A stretch of 14,899 nucleotides of DNA from Actinomycetes bacterium (GCA_023437345.1 JAEZGC010000275.1:1-14899); one strand, 5' to 3'; shown: positions 1 through 7,091, counted from the first letter of the stretch. Numbers and translations are program-made. The notes: generated by a model not told the origin, from the letters alone.

Positions 1-307
1 CCCCGGCTCCCCGCTGGCAGTGGACGCCCTGGCGCTGCGGCTGGCCCCGCTGGTCGACCCGGCGGACTGGATCGCCGATCAGGACCGCCGCGAGGAGGCA
101 GCCCGCACGTTCCTGCTCTGGAACGGCCAGCTGCCCGCCAGGGAGGACGTCGAGACGGCCCGCGCCGCCCTGGCGGCGCGCGACTCCCTGCAGTTCAACC
201 GCGCCCTCGCCGCAGGCTTCGCCGAGCAGCAGCACCGCTCCGAGCTGCGCCGCCGGCTGGAGGATGCCAGGGCCCGCGAGGCAGCAGCGAGGTACAGCCG
301 TGAGTGA
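1..307 (+). CDS. C-terminal part of an unrecognised protein (5' end outside window)
   Basis: The reading frame is open from the first bases of the window (frame beginning at base 2) to a TGA at 305-307, giving about 101 residues of a protein that starts upstream. A GTG at 20 is in frame but has no ribosome binding site and the frame stays open before it, so it is probably internal. The visible part is helical and highly charged, with a Trp-rich stretch (DPADWIADQDRREEAARTF), then LLWNGQLPARED, then an Arg/Glu/Ala-rich tail that could form a coiled coil. There is no transmembrane segment and no motif I can assign. Its stop overlaps the GTG of the adenylate-forming enzyme by 8 bases, so the two are translationally coupled and probably share a pathway. 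Function unknown. Confidence 0.7.
   Translation, partial: PGSPLAVDALALRLAPLVDPADWIADQDRREEAARTFLLWNGQLPAREDVETARAALAARDSLQFNRALAAGFAEQQHRSELRRRLEDARAREAAARYSRE
289..292 (+). promoter_or_regulatory. Ribosome binding site deciding the GTG start at 300
   Basis: GAGG lies 7 bases before the GTG at 300. The more upstream in-frame ATG at 264 has no comparable site and would create a much longer overlap with the preceding gene, so 300 is preferred. Confidence 0.55.
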
Positions 308-1643
308 CGACCCGCTGGTCATCGAGGAGTACCTGCCCGGCCGCTACGCCGTGCTGAGCGACGCCGAGCGGTGGCCAACGCTGACTGCAGAGGGCGCCGC
401 CCGGCTGGCCGCCGTCCGTCACCACCCGGCCGCACCGCGCTGGACCCACGCCACCGGCGACCGGCTCACCGCCGAGCAGGTCGAACGGACCCGGCACCCG
501 CTGCCGACCGAGGGCTGGCTGGCGGAGCACCTGGCGCTCGCGCGGCAGCTGATCGCGTACCGCCGGCTGCCCCGGCTCGAGCGGCTCACCGACTTCCCCA
601 CCATCTCCCGGGCCGACCTGGCCGCTGACGTCGCGGCCTTCGTGCCGCTGGACGCCGACTTCGGCAGGCTGCTGCACGGGTCGAGCTCCGGCGCGACCGG
701 GGCCGCCCTGATGATCCCTGACGACGTGGAGGAGGTGGCCCGCTCCTTCCACCTGCTCGTCGACCTGGTCACGGCGCACGGTGTGGTCTGGCGGCCCGAC
801 CCCGACCGGATGGCGCTGGTCAACCTCGTCCTGCAGCACCAGGCGTTCACCTACGCGTCGGTGATCAGCGGGTTCGGACAGTCCACCATGGCCCGGATCA
901 ACCTCGCCCCGGCCGAGTGGCCGGCACCCGGGGCGGCAGCTGACTTCCTGGCCGCGCAGGATCCGCAGGTGATCACCGGCGACCCGTCGACGCTGGCCGA
1001 ACTGCTGCGACCCGACCTTGTCGCAGCGGTCCGCCCGCTGGCGCTGTTCTCCGGGGCGATGGAGCTGTCAGCACCACTGCGGGCGCGCCTTGAGGAGGCG
1101 TTCGGCTGTCCGGTGTTCGACGTCTACGGGCTTCACGAGACCCGTCCGATAGCGGTGCGGACCGACGACGGACCCTTCCTCGTCCTGCAGCGGCGGCTCG
1201 TCGTGGAGATCCTCGACCCGGCCGGCCAGCCGGTGCCGCCCGGCGAGGTGGGCGAGATCGTGGTGACCGCCGGGGAGAACCCGCTGCTTCCGCTGGTCAG
1301 GTACCGCACCGGCGACTTCGCCCGGCTGGTGGAGGTGGACGGCCGCCCGGCGCTGGCCGACCTCGAGGGACGGGCGCACACCCGTTTCGTTGCCGGAGAC
1401 GGCAGCTTGGTGGGGAGCGTCGACCTCACCCAGCAGCTGCAGGCGCACGGCGCGCTGGGCTGGACGGTCCACCAGGACGCCGCCGGGGCGGTGACCGCCC
1501 GGGTGGTCGAGGGTGACGCCCGGATCGGGGAGGCACTCCAGGCACTGCTCGGCCGCCCGGTTCAGGTGGAGCGGGTTCTCGACCTGGCCGCGCTCGGTCC
1601 CGGCAAGCCGCGCCGCTATCGCAGCGAGGCGGTGCCCCAGTGA
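300..1643 (+). CDS. PaaK/CapK-type adenylate-forming enzyme (phenylacetate-CoA ligase family)
   Basis: This 447-residue member of the ANL superfamily resembles phenylacetate-CoA ligase and coenzyme F390 synthetase. Visible motifs are the Ser/Gly/Thr-rich phosphate loop GSSSGATG (127-134), YGLHE (276-280; adenine and Mg-ATP site, with the usual Thr before Glu replaced by His), YRTGD (335-339; ribose-binding Asp) and a C-terminal GKPRRYRS with the likely catalytic Lys436. The family activates a carboxylic acid as an acyl-adenylate and usually transfers it to CoA or another acceptor. The acid cannot be read from sequence. Length fits the PaaK family (about 430-450). It overlaps the upstream gene by 8 bases and is followed 10 bases later by a short-chain dehydrogenase, so an activate-then-reduce or tailoring role is plausible but inferred. 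An ATG at 264 is the alternative start. Confidence 0.85.
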   Translation: MSDDPLVIEEYLPGRYAVLSDAERWPTLTAEGAARLAAVRHHPAAPRWTHATGDRLTAEQVERTRHPLPTEGWLAEHLALARQLIAYRRLPRLERLTDFPTISRADLAADVAAFVPLDADFGRLLHGSSSGATGAALMIPDDVEEVARSFHLLVDLVTAHGVVWRPDPDRMALVNLVLQHQAFTYASVISGFGQSTMARINLAPAEWPAPGAAADFLAAQDPQVITGDPSTLAELLRPDLVAAVRPLALFSGAMELSAPLRARLEEAFGCPVFDVYGLHETRPIAVRTDDGPFLVLQRRLVVEILDPAGQPVPPGEVGEIVVTAGENPLLPLVRYRTGDFARLVEVDGRPALADLEGRAHTRFVAGDGSLVGSVDLTQQLQAHGALGWTVHQDAAGAVTARVVEGDARIGEALQALLGRPVQVERVLDLAALGPGKPRRYRSEAVPQ

Positions 1644-1653
1644 GGAGGAGACC

Positions 1654-2472
1654 ATGAAACCGAAGGTCATCGTGATCACCGGCGCGAGCGCCGGGATCGG
1701 TGCTGCGGCGGCCCGCCGACTGGCGTCCGACGGCCACCGGCTCGTGCTGGTCGGACGCTCGGCCGAGCGGACGGCGGCAGTGGCCGGCGAAATCGGTGCC
1801 GATCACCTGGTGGCCGACTTTGCGCGGCTGTCGCAGGTGCGCCGGCTGGCCGCCGGCCTGCTGCAGCGCTTTCCCCGGATCGACGTCCTGGCCAACAATG
1901 CCGGTCTGGTGAAGAGCCGTCGGACCATCACCGAGGACGGCCACGAACTCACCCTCCAGGTCAACCACCTCGCCCCGTTCCTGCTCACCGACCTGCTGCT
2001 GCCGACCCTGCTGGCCAGCCGGGCCACCGTGGTCGCCACCTCCAGCGGGGCCCACATGGGTGGGCGGATCGACCTGGCCGACCTGGACCACGCCCGGCGC
2101 TACCGGATGATGCGCGCCTACAGCGACTCCAAGCTCGCGCAAGTCCTCCACACCAGGGAACTGCACCGCCGCTACGCCGGGCAGGGCCTGGCGTCGGCAG
2201 CCTTCCACCCCGGCGTGATCGCCTCCCGGTTCGCCACCACCGAACAGGGGCCGGTGGGGTGGGCGTACCGCTGGCCGATAGCGAAGCTGCTGTTCGGCTC
2301 CCCCGACGCCGGCGCCGACACGCTCGTCTTCCTCGCGGCGGGGACGGCGGGGGCTGATTTCGCGTCCGGGGAGTACTTCGTGCGTCGCCGGGTGAGCCGG
2401 ACGAACCCGCAGGCCGACGACCCGGCGCTGGCCGCCGCACTGTGGGAGAAGTCGGCGACGCTGGTGTCCTGA
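1654..2472 (+). CDS. Short-chain dehydrogenase/reductase (SDR), retinol-dehydrogenase-like
   Basis: A 272-residue classical SDR. The Rossmann nucleotide-binding motif TGASAGIG is at residues 9-16, NNAG at 81-84, the catalytic Ser lies in the TSS segment at 129-131, and YSDSK (156-160) supplies the catalytic Tyr156 and Lys160. The basic residue after the second strand (VGRSAER) suggests NADP(H) preference. Family members oxidise alcohols or reduce ketones and aldehydes; the overall pattern is closest to the retinol dehydrogenase/WWOX-like group often annotated only as oxidoreductase. The ATG at 1654 follows a strong GAGGAG ribosome binding site that begins within the stop region of the upstream gene, so it is translated from the same message. 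Substrate unknown. It is probably cytosolic, with no signal peptide. Confidence 0.88.
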   Translation: MKPKVIVITGASAGIGAAAARRLASDGHRLVLVGRSAERTAAVAGEIGADHLVADFARLSQVRRLAAGLLQRFPRIDVLANNAGLVKSRRTITEDGHELTLQVNHLAPFLLTDLLLPTLLASRATVVATSSGAHMGGRIDLADLDHARRYRMMRAYSDSKLAQVLHTRELHRRYAGQGLASAAFHPGVIASRFATTEQGPVGWAYRWPIAKLLFGSPDAGADTLVFLAAGTAGADFASGEYFVRRRVSRTNPQADDPALAAALWEKSATLVS

Positions 2473-2512
2473 CACGACGGCGCCCGGTTGGAGCCCGGCC
2501 GGGCGGCTGTGA

Positions 2513-2518
2513 GAGAAT
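2513..2518 (+). promoter_or_regulatory. Candidate -10 element for a leaderless MFS transcript
   Basis: GAGAAT is followed by exactly six bases (GGTCCG) and the ATG at 2525. The same layout recurs before the acetyltransferase at 3788. No Shine-Dalgarno sequence is present between it and the start, and no convincing -35 element was found. Leaderless genes with a -10 about 6-7 bases before the start are common in actinobacteria. Weak on its own. Confidence 0.3.
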
Positions 2519-2524
2519 GGTCCG

Positions 2525-3757
2525 ATGCGCCCATACCTGGAAATCCTCCGGATCCCGGGCGCCTGGCAGTTCTCCTCGGCCGGTCTGCTGGCACGCTCCG
2601 GCGGCGCCATGATGGGCATCGGCCTCGTGTTGATGGTCTCCGGCCTGTACGGCAGTTACGAGCTCGCGGGCGCCCTCGCCGCCGCCAACGCCGTCTCCTG
2701 GGCGCTTGGCACCGCCGCGCTGTCCAACCTCGTCGACCGCTTCGGCCAGCGCCGGGTGATGGTGCCGGCGGTGCTGGTCAGCAGCCTCAGCCTCACGCTG
2801 CTGGTGGTGTTCGCGGTCGCCCAGCTCCCGGTCTGGACGCTGTTCCCGCCCGCCATGATCAGCGGCGCGACCGGTGGCGCCCCGGGCGCGCTGGTGCGGG
2901 CCCGCTGGAACCACGTCACCGCCGACGAGCGGCAGCTCCACACCGCGTTCTCGCTGGAGTCGACCCTTGACGAGATCACCTTCGTGATCGGTCCGGTGGT
3001 GGCTACCGCACTGTCCACCATGGTCCACCCGGCCGGCGGGTTGGTCGTCCCGATCGTCGTGTCGCTGGTGGGCGCCGGACTGTTCTACTCCCAGCGTGCC
3101 ACCGAGCCGCCGGTCCTGCCGCGGCCGGCACGCACCGGCCGCGCCGGCTTGCGGGAGCGGTTCGTGCTGCTGGTTCCCGGGGTGGGTGCGATAGTGGCGG
3201 TCAACCTGCTGATCGGCGCCGTGTTTGGCGCGATCGACATCAGCGTGGTCGCGGCTGCCACGTCGTTCGACGCCCGGACCGCCGCCGGGGTCGTGCTGGC
3301 GGTGTTCGCCCTCGGCTCCGCGGTCGCCGGGTTCGCCTACGGTTCGCGGCACTGGAAGTCGCCGCTGCCGCTGCGCTTCCTGGTCGGCGTGCTGGGCCTG
3401 CTGGTGGCCAGCCTCGGCCTGCTGGCGGTCAACACGGTGCTCGCGCTGGCCGTCGTCGGGCTGGCCGTCGGCCTCACCATCGCTCCCACCCTGATCAACG
3501 GCAACAGCCTGATCGGGCAGCTGGCGCCGCCCGAGCGGCTCACCGAAGGGTTGTCGTGGATGGGCACCGGGATCGGGATCGGGGCTGCCTTCGGCTCCAG
3601 CCTGGCCGGCTCAGCCATCGACTCCGGCGGCTACCACAGCGGCTTCGTCGTGGTGGTCGTCGCGGCGGCGGCATCAGCCCTGATCGCCACGGCAGCCTTC
3701 GCGCGGCTGCGCCGGGTGTCGGGTCGGCCCGGCGAGCCGGTCACCACCGCCGCCTGA
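2525..3757 (+). CDS. Major facilitator superfamily (MFS) transporter
   Basis: A 410-residue, strongly hydrophobic integral membrane protein with roughly 11-12 predicted transmembrane helices. Clear segments lie around residues 16-40, 45-62, 76-95, 205-230, 250-270, 282-325, 345-372 and 376-397. The cytoplasmic loop between helices 2 and 3 carries DRFGQRR (about 72-78), the classic MFS signature. A basic central loop near residues 195-210 (RPARTGRAGLRERF) separates the two six-helix halves. Length is typical of drug or sugar efflux MFS members, but the substrate cannot be inferred. It starts 52 bases after the dehydrogenase, so it may be read from its own leaderless promoter or as the end of that operon. 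The ATG at 2525 has no good ribosome binding site. Confidence 0.85.
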   Translation: MRPYLEILRIPGAWQFSSAGLLARSGGAMMGIGLVLMVSGLYGSYELAGALAAANAVSWALGTAALSNLVDRFGQRRVMVPAVLVSSLSLTLLVVFAVAQLPVWTLFPPAMISGATGGAPGALVRARWNHVTADERQLHTAFSLESTLDEITFVIGPVVATALSTMVHPAGGLVVPIVVSLVGAGLFYSQRATEPPVLPRPARTGRAGLRERFVLLVPGVGAIVAVNLLIGAVFGAIDISVVAAATSFDARTAAGVVLAVFALGSAVAGFAYGSRHWKSPLPLRFLVGVLGLLVASLGLLAVNTVLALAVVGLAVGLTIAPTLINGNSLIGQLAPPERLTEGLSWMGTGIGIGAAFGSSLAGSAIDSGGYHSGFVVVVVAAAASALIATAAFARLRRVSGRPGEPVTTAA

Positions 3758-3775
3758 TCCCGCCGTCCGATGTGG

Positions 3776-3781
3776 CAGCAT
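3776..3781 (+). promoter_or_regulatory. Candidate -10 element for a leaderless acetyltransferase transcript
   Basis: CAGCAT is followed by six bases (GGCCCG) and the ATG at 3788, the same geometry as GAGAAT-GGTCCG-ATG at 2513-2527. This repeated arrangement is the reason for preferring the start at 3788. No clear -35 element. Confidence 0.3.
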
Positions 3782-3787
3782 GGCCCG

Positions 3788-4720
3788 ATGCCAGTCACCC
3801 CCGTCCCGGTGCTGCCCGAGGGCCTCACCACCCGACCGCTGCAGCACAGCGACGCCACCGCCGTCTTCGAGCTGATGGCCGCCCAGGAACAGGCCGACCT
3901 CGGGACTGTCGAGATCGAGGAGGCCGACATCATCGCGGACTGGGCCAGGCCCAGCCACGACCTGGCAGCCCGGTCGACGGGGGTGTTCCACGGTGACGAC
4001 CTGGTCGGCTACGCCGAGCTGATGGGTGCCGACCGGGCGGACGCCGCCGTCCGCCCGGACTGGCGCGGCCGCGGGATCGGCACCTGGCTGGCCGCGTGGT
4101 TGCGCGACCTGGGCCGCCGGATCGGGTCGACCCAGGTGGGGATGCCGGTGCCGCTGGGCTCCCCGGGTGACCGGTTGATGGAGGCGCTCGGCTACCGCGT
4201 CCGGTGGCACAGCTGGGTGCTGCAGCTACCCGCCGGCGCCAGCGTCCCGGCCCGTGACCTGCCGGACGGGTTCTCCGTCCGGCAGGCGCGACCTGAGGAG
4301 TGGCCCGCTGCCCACGCCGTGCTGGAGGACGCATTCCTTGAGTGGTCGGTGCGACAGCGGGAACCCTTCGAGGACTTCACAGCCTCGGTGCTGCACCGGC
4401 CAGGCTTCGAACCATGGCTGATCCGGGTCGCCATCGAGCCGACCGGAGCCGTGGCAGGGGTCGCAGTGCTGCAACTGGCCGGAGACGTTACCTACGTGTC
4501 CCGCCTGGCGGTGCGCGCTGACCTGCGTGGCCGCGGCCTGGCCCAGGCCCTGCTGGTCGACGCCTTCGCGGTGGGCCGCGGGCACGGCGGCGTCGTGGCC
4601 GAACTGAGCACCGACTCCCGCACCGGGGCGCTCGGCCTGTACGAGAAGGTAGGCATGGTGGTCACGTCGACCTGGGTGAACCGGGCCGCCGACCTGACCG
4701 GCGGCCCGGACGCCTCCTAG
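3788..4720 (+). CDS. Tandem GNAT-family N-acetyltransferase
   Basis: A 310-residue protein made of two GNAT folds. Each half carries the acetyl-CoA pyrophosphate-binding motif A: RPDWRGRGIG at residues 89-98, and LRGRGLA around 246-252 preceded by the strand YVSRLAVRAD. The family transfers an acyl group from CoA to an amine. Two-domain proteins of this size include mycothiol synthase (MshD), but I do not see enough MshD-specific sequence to make that call, so the acceptor stays unknown. The C-terminal half (VAELSTDSRTGALGLYEKVGM) looks like the better-preserved catalytic unit. An ATG at 3770 is an alternative start with no ribosome binding site; 3788 is chosen because of the -10-like element 6 bases before it. 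It ends 7 bases from the convergent aldo/keto reductase. Confidence 0.82.
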   Translation: MPVTPVPVLPEGLTTRPLQHSDATAVFELMAAQEQADLGTVEIEEADIIADWARPSHDLAARSTGVFHGDDLVGYAELMGADRADAAVRPDWRGRGIGTWLAAWLRDLGRRIGSTQVGMPVPLGSPGDRLMEALGYRVRWHSWVLQLPAGASVPARDLPDGFSVRQARPEEWPAAHAVLEDAFLEWSVRQREPFEDFTASVLHRPGFEPWLIRVAIEPTGAVAGVAVLQLAGDVTYVSRLAVRADLRGRGLAQALLVDAFAVGRGHGGVVAELSTDSRTGALGLYEKVGMVVTSTWVNRAADLTGGPDAS

Positions 4721-4727
4721 CCCGGTC

Positions 4728-5717
4728 TCACCACAGCGGGTGGACGGCGGCGCGCAGCCGCGCATCGTAGACCTCATGCACCCTGGCGTCGAAGCCGGCC
4801 AGGTCGAAGTCGCCGGCCAGCAGCGCGGCGGCGGCCGCGTTCGCTCTCGCCTGCCCCGCGTTGCGGGCGCCGGGAATGACCGTGGTCACCCCTGGCCGGC
4901 TGACTATCCACGCCAGCGTGGCCGCCGGCAGTGACACCCCCTCCGGCAGCACGTCGGCCAGTTCTGCGGCGGCTGCCAGGCCGACCTCGTAGTCCACCCC
5001 TGAGAACGTCTCGCCGCGGTCGAAGGACTCGCCGTGGCGGTTGTAGCTGCGGTGGTCGTTGGCGGCGAATTGCGTCTGCGCGGTGTAGCGGCCCGACAGC
5101 AGGCCGGAGGCCAGCGGAACACGGGCGAAGACTGCCACCCCGGCCGCCTCGGCGGCGGGCAGCACCTGCTCCAGCGGCTTGAGCCGGAACGGGTTGAAGA
5201 TGATCTGGACGTTGGTGACGCCGTGGGCGATGGCGGCCAGCGCCTGCTCGCAGGTCTCGACAGACACCCCGTACGCGGCCATCGACCCGTCCGCGACCAA
5301 CTCGTCAAGGGCCTGGTACGTGGCGTCGTCGGTGACGACGTCGGTGGGCGGGCAGTGCAGCTGCACCAGGTCGAGGGTGTCGACGCCGAGGTTGGCCCGC
5401 GACCGGGCCGTCCAGGCCCTGAAGTTCTCCGGGTTGTAGTTGGCCGGCTCCTGGGCGAGGCGCCGGCCCATCTTGGTCGCCACCGTCACACCGTGGCCGG
5501 GTCGTTCGGCGAGGAACTCGCCGATGAATGTCTCCGAGCGGCCGTCGCCGTAGACGTCGGCGGTGTCGAAGAGGGTGACCCCCTCGTCCACAGCGGCGGC
5601 CAGCACCTCACGGGCGTCGGCGGGGTCGACGGCGCCCCAGTCCGCCCCGAGCTGCCAGGTACCAAGGCCGATCGCCGAGACCTCGCGGCCGGTCCGGCCC
5701 AGCGGTCGTTGTTGCAT
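4728..5717 (-). CDS. Aldo/keto reductase
   Basis: A 329-residue TIM-barrel oxidoreductase on the minus strand. The catalytic tetrad is intact: Asp51 and Tyr56 in DTADVYG, Lys82 in VATKMG and His121 in LVQLHCPP. The N-terminal RPLGRTGREVSAIGLGTWQLG is the usual family opening, and the C-terminal VTTVIPGARNAGQARAN is the usual NADP(H) 2'-phosphate-binding region. The family reduces carbonyls to alcohols with NADPH; the substrate is not predictable here. The frame is open 25 codons further upstream to 5792, but the ATG at 5717 is chosen because AAAGGAG stands 6 bases before it. It is divergent from the sigma-factor gene (111 bases between starts) and convergent with the acetyltransferase, so it is a single-gene transcription unit. 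Confidence 0.92.
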   Translation of the reverse strand: MQQRPLGRTGREVSAIGLGTWQLGADWGAVDPADAREVLAAAVDEGVTLFDTADVYGDGRSETFIGEFLAERPGHGVTVATKMGRRLAQEPANYNPENFRAWTARSRANLGVDTLDLVQLHCPPTDVVTDDATYQALDELVADGSMAAYGVSVETCEQALAAIAHGVTNVQIIFNPFRLKPLEQVLPAAEAAGVAVFARVPLASGLLSGRYTAQTQFAANDHRSYNRHGESFDRGETFSGVDYEVGLAAAAELADVLPEGVSLPAATLAWIVSRPGVTTVIPGARNAGQARANAAAAALLAGDFDLAGFDARVHEVYDARLRAAVHPLW

Positions 5718-5723
5718 GATCTG

Positions 5724-5730
5724 CTCCTTT
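5724..5730 (-). promoter_or_regulatory. Ribosome binding site fixing the aldo/keto reductase start
   Basis: Read on the minus strand this is AAAGGAG, 6 bases before the ATG at 5717. It decides against the longer open frame reaching to 5792. Confidence 0.75.
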
Positions 5731-5784
5731 GTCGTTCCCAGCAGTCTGGCACGCCGCGTCGGGTTGCGGACGTGGCGCAAGCGG

Positions 5785-5811
5785 TGAAACATCCCGGGTG
5801 GAGCCGGACAT
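5785..5811 (+). promoter_or_regulatory. Candidate ECF-type (possibly autoregulated) promoter of the sigma-factor gene
   Basis: TGAAAC (5785-5790) and GGACAT (5806-5811) are separated by 15 bases in the divergent region just before the sigma gene. A TGAAAC-like -35 followed by a short GC-rich -10 is typical of promoters read by actinobacterial ECF sigma factors, many of which drive their own operon. Only one copy is seen in the window, so this is a pattern match, not a demonstrated site. Confidence 0.35.
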
Positions 5812-5828
5812 GCAGGGAGGTGAGTACC

Positions 5829-6362
5829 GTGCCGGGGACCGATCAGCGCACCTTCGACGCCTTCGTGCGCGAGGTCGCCGAACCGGTGCGCCGCTACCTC
5901 GCCCGCCGGACCGACCCAGACACCGCGGAGGAGGCCTTCGCCGAGGTGCTGTTGGTGTGCTGGCGACGGGTCGGCGACCTGCCCGACGAACCGCTGCCGT
6001 GGGTCTACGTGGTGGCTCGCAACTGCCTGGCCAATGCCGAACGGTCGCGGCGCCGGCGCGAACGCCTCACGGCCCGGCTACGCAGCGTCGAGCGGCACCG
6101 GGTGGTGCCCGATCCCGCGGACGCCCCGGACCACGCCGTCCTGCACCGGGCACTGGCGCGGCTGCGGTCCGCGGACGCGGAGGTGCTGCGCCTGTGGGCC
6201 TGGGAGGACCTGACGCCCCGCGAGATCGCGACTGTGCTCGGCGTCACCGAGAACGCCGCCGCGATCCGGCTGCACCGGGCCAAACGCCGGCTGCGCGAGC
6301 TGATCGGAAATGACGCCGGGGTGGCCGGACATATCGAGGGTGAAAGGAGGGACCACCGGTGA
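5829..6362 (+). CDS. ECF-family RNA polymerase sigma factor (sigma-70 group IV)
   Basis: A 177-residue protein with the two conserved sigma domains only. Region 2 covers about residues 8-75 (FDAFVREVAEPVRRYLARR, then the DTAEEAFAEVLLVCWRR core-binding helix and WVYVVARNCLAN). Region 4 covers about 105-160 with a helix-turn-helix (LTPREIATVLGVTENAAAIR at 128-147, then LHRAKRRLREL). There is no region 1 or 3, which fits the ECF group. It directs RNA polymerase to a small regulon, usually in response to an envelope or stress signal relayed by an anti-sigma factor. The GTG at 5829 is preceded 8 bases earlier by GGGAGG; a GTG at 5820 is an alternative but would sit on that same site. The stop overlaps the next gene by 4 bases, the usual sigma/anti-sigma coupling. 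Confidence 0.9.
   Translation: MPGTDQRTFDAFVREVAEPVRRYLARRTDPDTAEEAFAEVLLVCWRRVGDLPDEPLPWVYVVARNCLANAERSRRRRERLTARLRSVERHRVVPDPADAPDHAVLHRALARLRSADAEVLRLWAWEDLTPREIATVLGVTENAAAIRLHRAKRRLRELIGNDAGVAGHIEGERRDHR
6343..6350 (+). promoter_or_regulatory. Strong ribosome binding site inside the end of the sigma gene
   Basis: AAAGGAGG, a near-perfect Shine-Dalgarno sequence, is 8 bases before the GTG at 6359. It lies within the last codons of the sigma gene and supports a GTGA overlap start for the membrane protein. Confidence 0.7.
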
Positions 6363-6979
6363 ACCAGCACGACGAACCCGACGACACCCTGCGGGACATG
6401 CTCCGCGCCGCCGACCCGGCCCGGTCCCTCAGCCCACTTCCTCACGATCGGATCACCCGCATGGTCAACCTCTCCACCTCACCACAGGCCACTCCCTCCG
6501 CCCCCCGGCGGGCACCGCGGCGGCCGCTGCTGATCGGACTCGGCGGAGTCACCGCCGTGGCCGCGGCGGTGTTCGTCGCGGTGTCCGCCCTCACCCCGGC
6601 CGCCACCAGCGCGACCCGGCTGGTGCTGCCGGCCGGTGACGGCGGAATGGCGGCCGGCTCCTGCCCCGTCCTCACCCCCGACCTGCTCGGCCCGTTGCCG
6701 CTCGCCTTCCAGGGTGCGGTGAACGCGGTCACCGACGAGGTGGTGACCCTCCAGGTCACCCACGTGTTCCGCGGTGAGCCGGGTGAGATAGTGGAGGTGC
6801 ATCGTCCCGACCTCAGCGACGGCGACTTCTCGGCCTTCGACTTCGCGGTCGGCCAGGACTACCTGATCGCCGCCGGCGACGCCGACCCGGCCGACCCTGC
6901 CCTCGAGATCGCGCTGTGCGGGGTGTCCGGGCCGACCAGTCCGGAACTGCGTGACGTCTACGACAAGGCGTTCGGCTGA
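6359..6979 (+). CDS. Single-pass membrane protein, probable anti-sigma factor with NTR/TIMP-like outer domain
   Basis: A 206-residue protein of three parts. Residues 1-55 are a charged cytoplasmic segment (DDTLRDMLRAADPARSLSPL), the position where anti-sigma factors bind their sigma. Residues 56-79 form one transmembrane helix. Residues 80-206 are extracytoplasmic and contain two cysteines, Cys102 and Cys187, able to form a disulfide. The outer part (VTHVFRGEPGEIVEVHR, then FAVGQDYLIAA, then the Cys near the end) resembles NTR/TIMP-like beta-barrel domains by pattern only. I do not see the zinc-binding HxxxCxxC of ZAS anti-sigma factors. The call as anti-sigma rests on topology and the 4-base overlap with the ECF gene. 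Signal and regulon unknown. Confidence 0.65.
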   Translation: MNQHDEPDDTLRDMLRAADPARSLSPLPHDRITRMVNLSTSPQATPSAPRRAPRRPLLIGLGGVTAVAAAVFVAVSALTPAATSATRLVLPAGDGGMAAGSCPVLTPDLLGPLPLAFQGAVNAVTDEVVTLQVTHVFRGEPGEIVEVHRPDLSDGDFSAFDFAVGQDYLIAAGDADPADPALEIALCGVSGPTSPELRDVYDKAFG

Positions 6980-6994
6980 GCCGGACCGATTTAG

Positions 6995-7038
6995 GCACGG
7001 AAGTGGTCACCGAAAAGATATTCGGACCACTTTCGTGC
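6995..7038 (+). repeat. Long imperfect inverted repeat (strong hairpin or operator) in the intergenic region
   Basis: GCACGGAAGTGGTC (6995-7008) pairs over 14 positions, one of them G-U, with GACCACTTTCGTGC (7025-7038). Inside it CGAA (7011-7014) pairs with TTCG (7021-7024) around the loop AAGATA, with an AC bulge on the left arm. It starts 15 bases after the anti-sigma stop. It could end the sigma/anti-sigma transcript, but no run of T follows the stem, or it could be a protein-binding site for the PFOR gene 100 bases downstream. Confidence 0.7.
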
Positions 7039-7063
7039 ACTTAATTCGAACGGGCACGCTCAC

Positions 7064-7091
7064 CTGAGAAACGGGCAAGAATGCGTATAGG
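7064..7091 (+). promoter_or_regulatory. Candidate promoter for the PFOR operon
   Basis: CTGAGA (7064-7069) and TATAGG (7086-7091) are separated by 16 bases, each matching 4 of 6 positions of the housekeeping consensus. Transcription would begin near 7098 and give a leader of about 45 bases with an AGGA ribosome binding site at 7132-7135 before the ATG at 7142. The surrounding AT-richer stretch supports a promoter here, but the match is modest. Confidence 0.35.

Noticed and set aside
2482..2502. GC-only palindrome (GCCCGGCCGGGC and nearby) between the SDR and MFS genes as a terminator
   Set aside because: There is no loop of useful size and no T tract; short GC palindromes are frequent by chance at this base composition.
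1426..3352. Long minus-strand open frames opposite the SDR and MFS genes
   Set aside because: Arg/Gly/Pro/His-rich composition with no recognisable motif; they are shadows of the well-supported plus-strand genes.
3770..3787. Upstream ATG at 3770 as start of the acetyltransferase
   Set aside because: It has no ribosome binding site and would place the -10-like CAGCAT inside the coding region; the GNAT domain needs nothing before 3788.
5034..5828. Open plus-strand extension upstream of the sigma factor, through the aldo/keto reductase region
   Set aside because: It is antisense to a clear aldo/keto reductase with an intact catalytic tetrad. The sigma domain begins only after 5829, where a good ribosome binding site is present.
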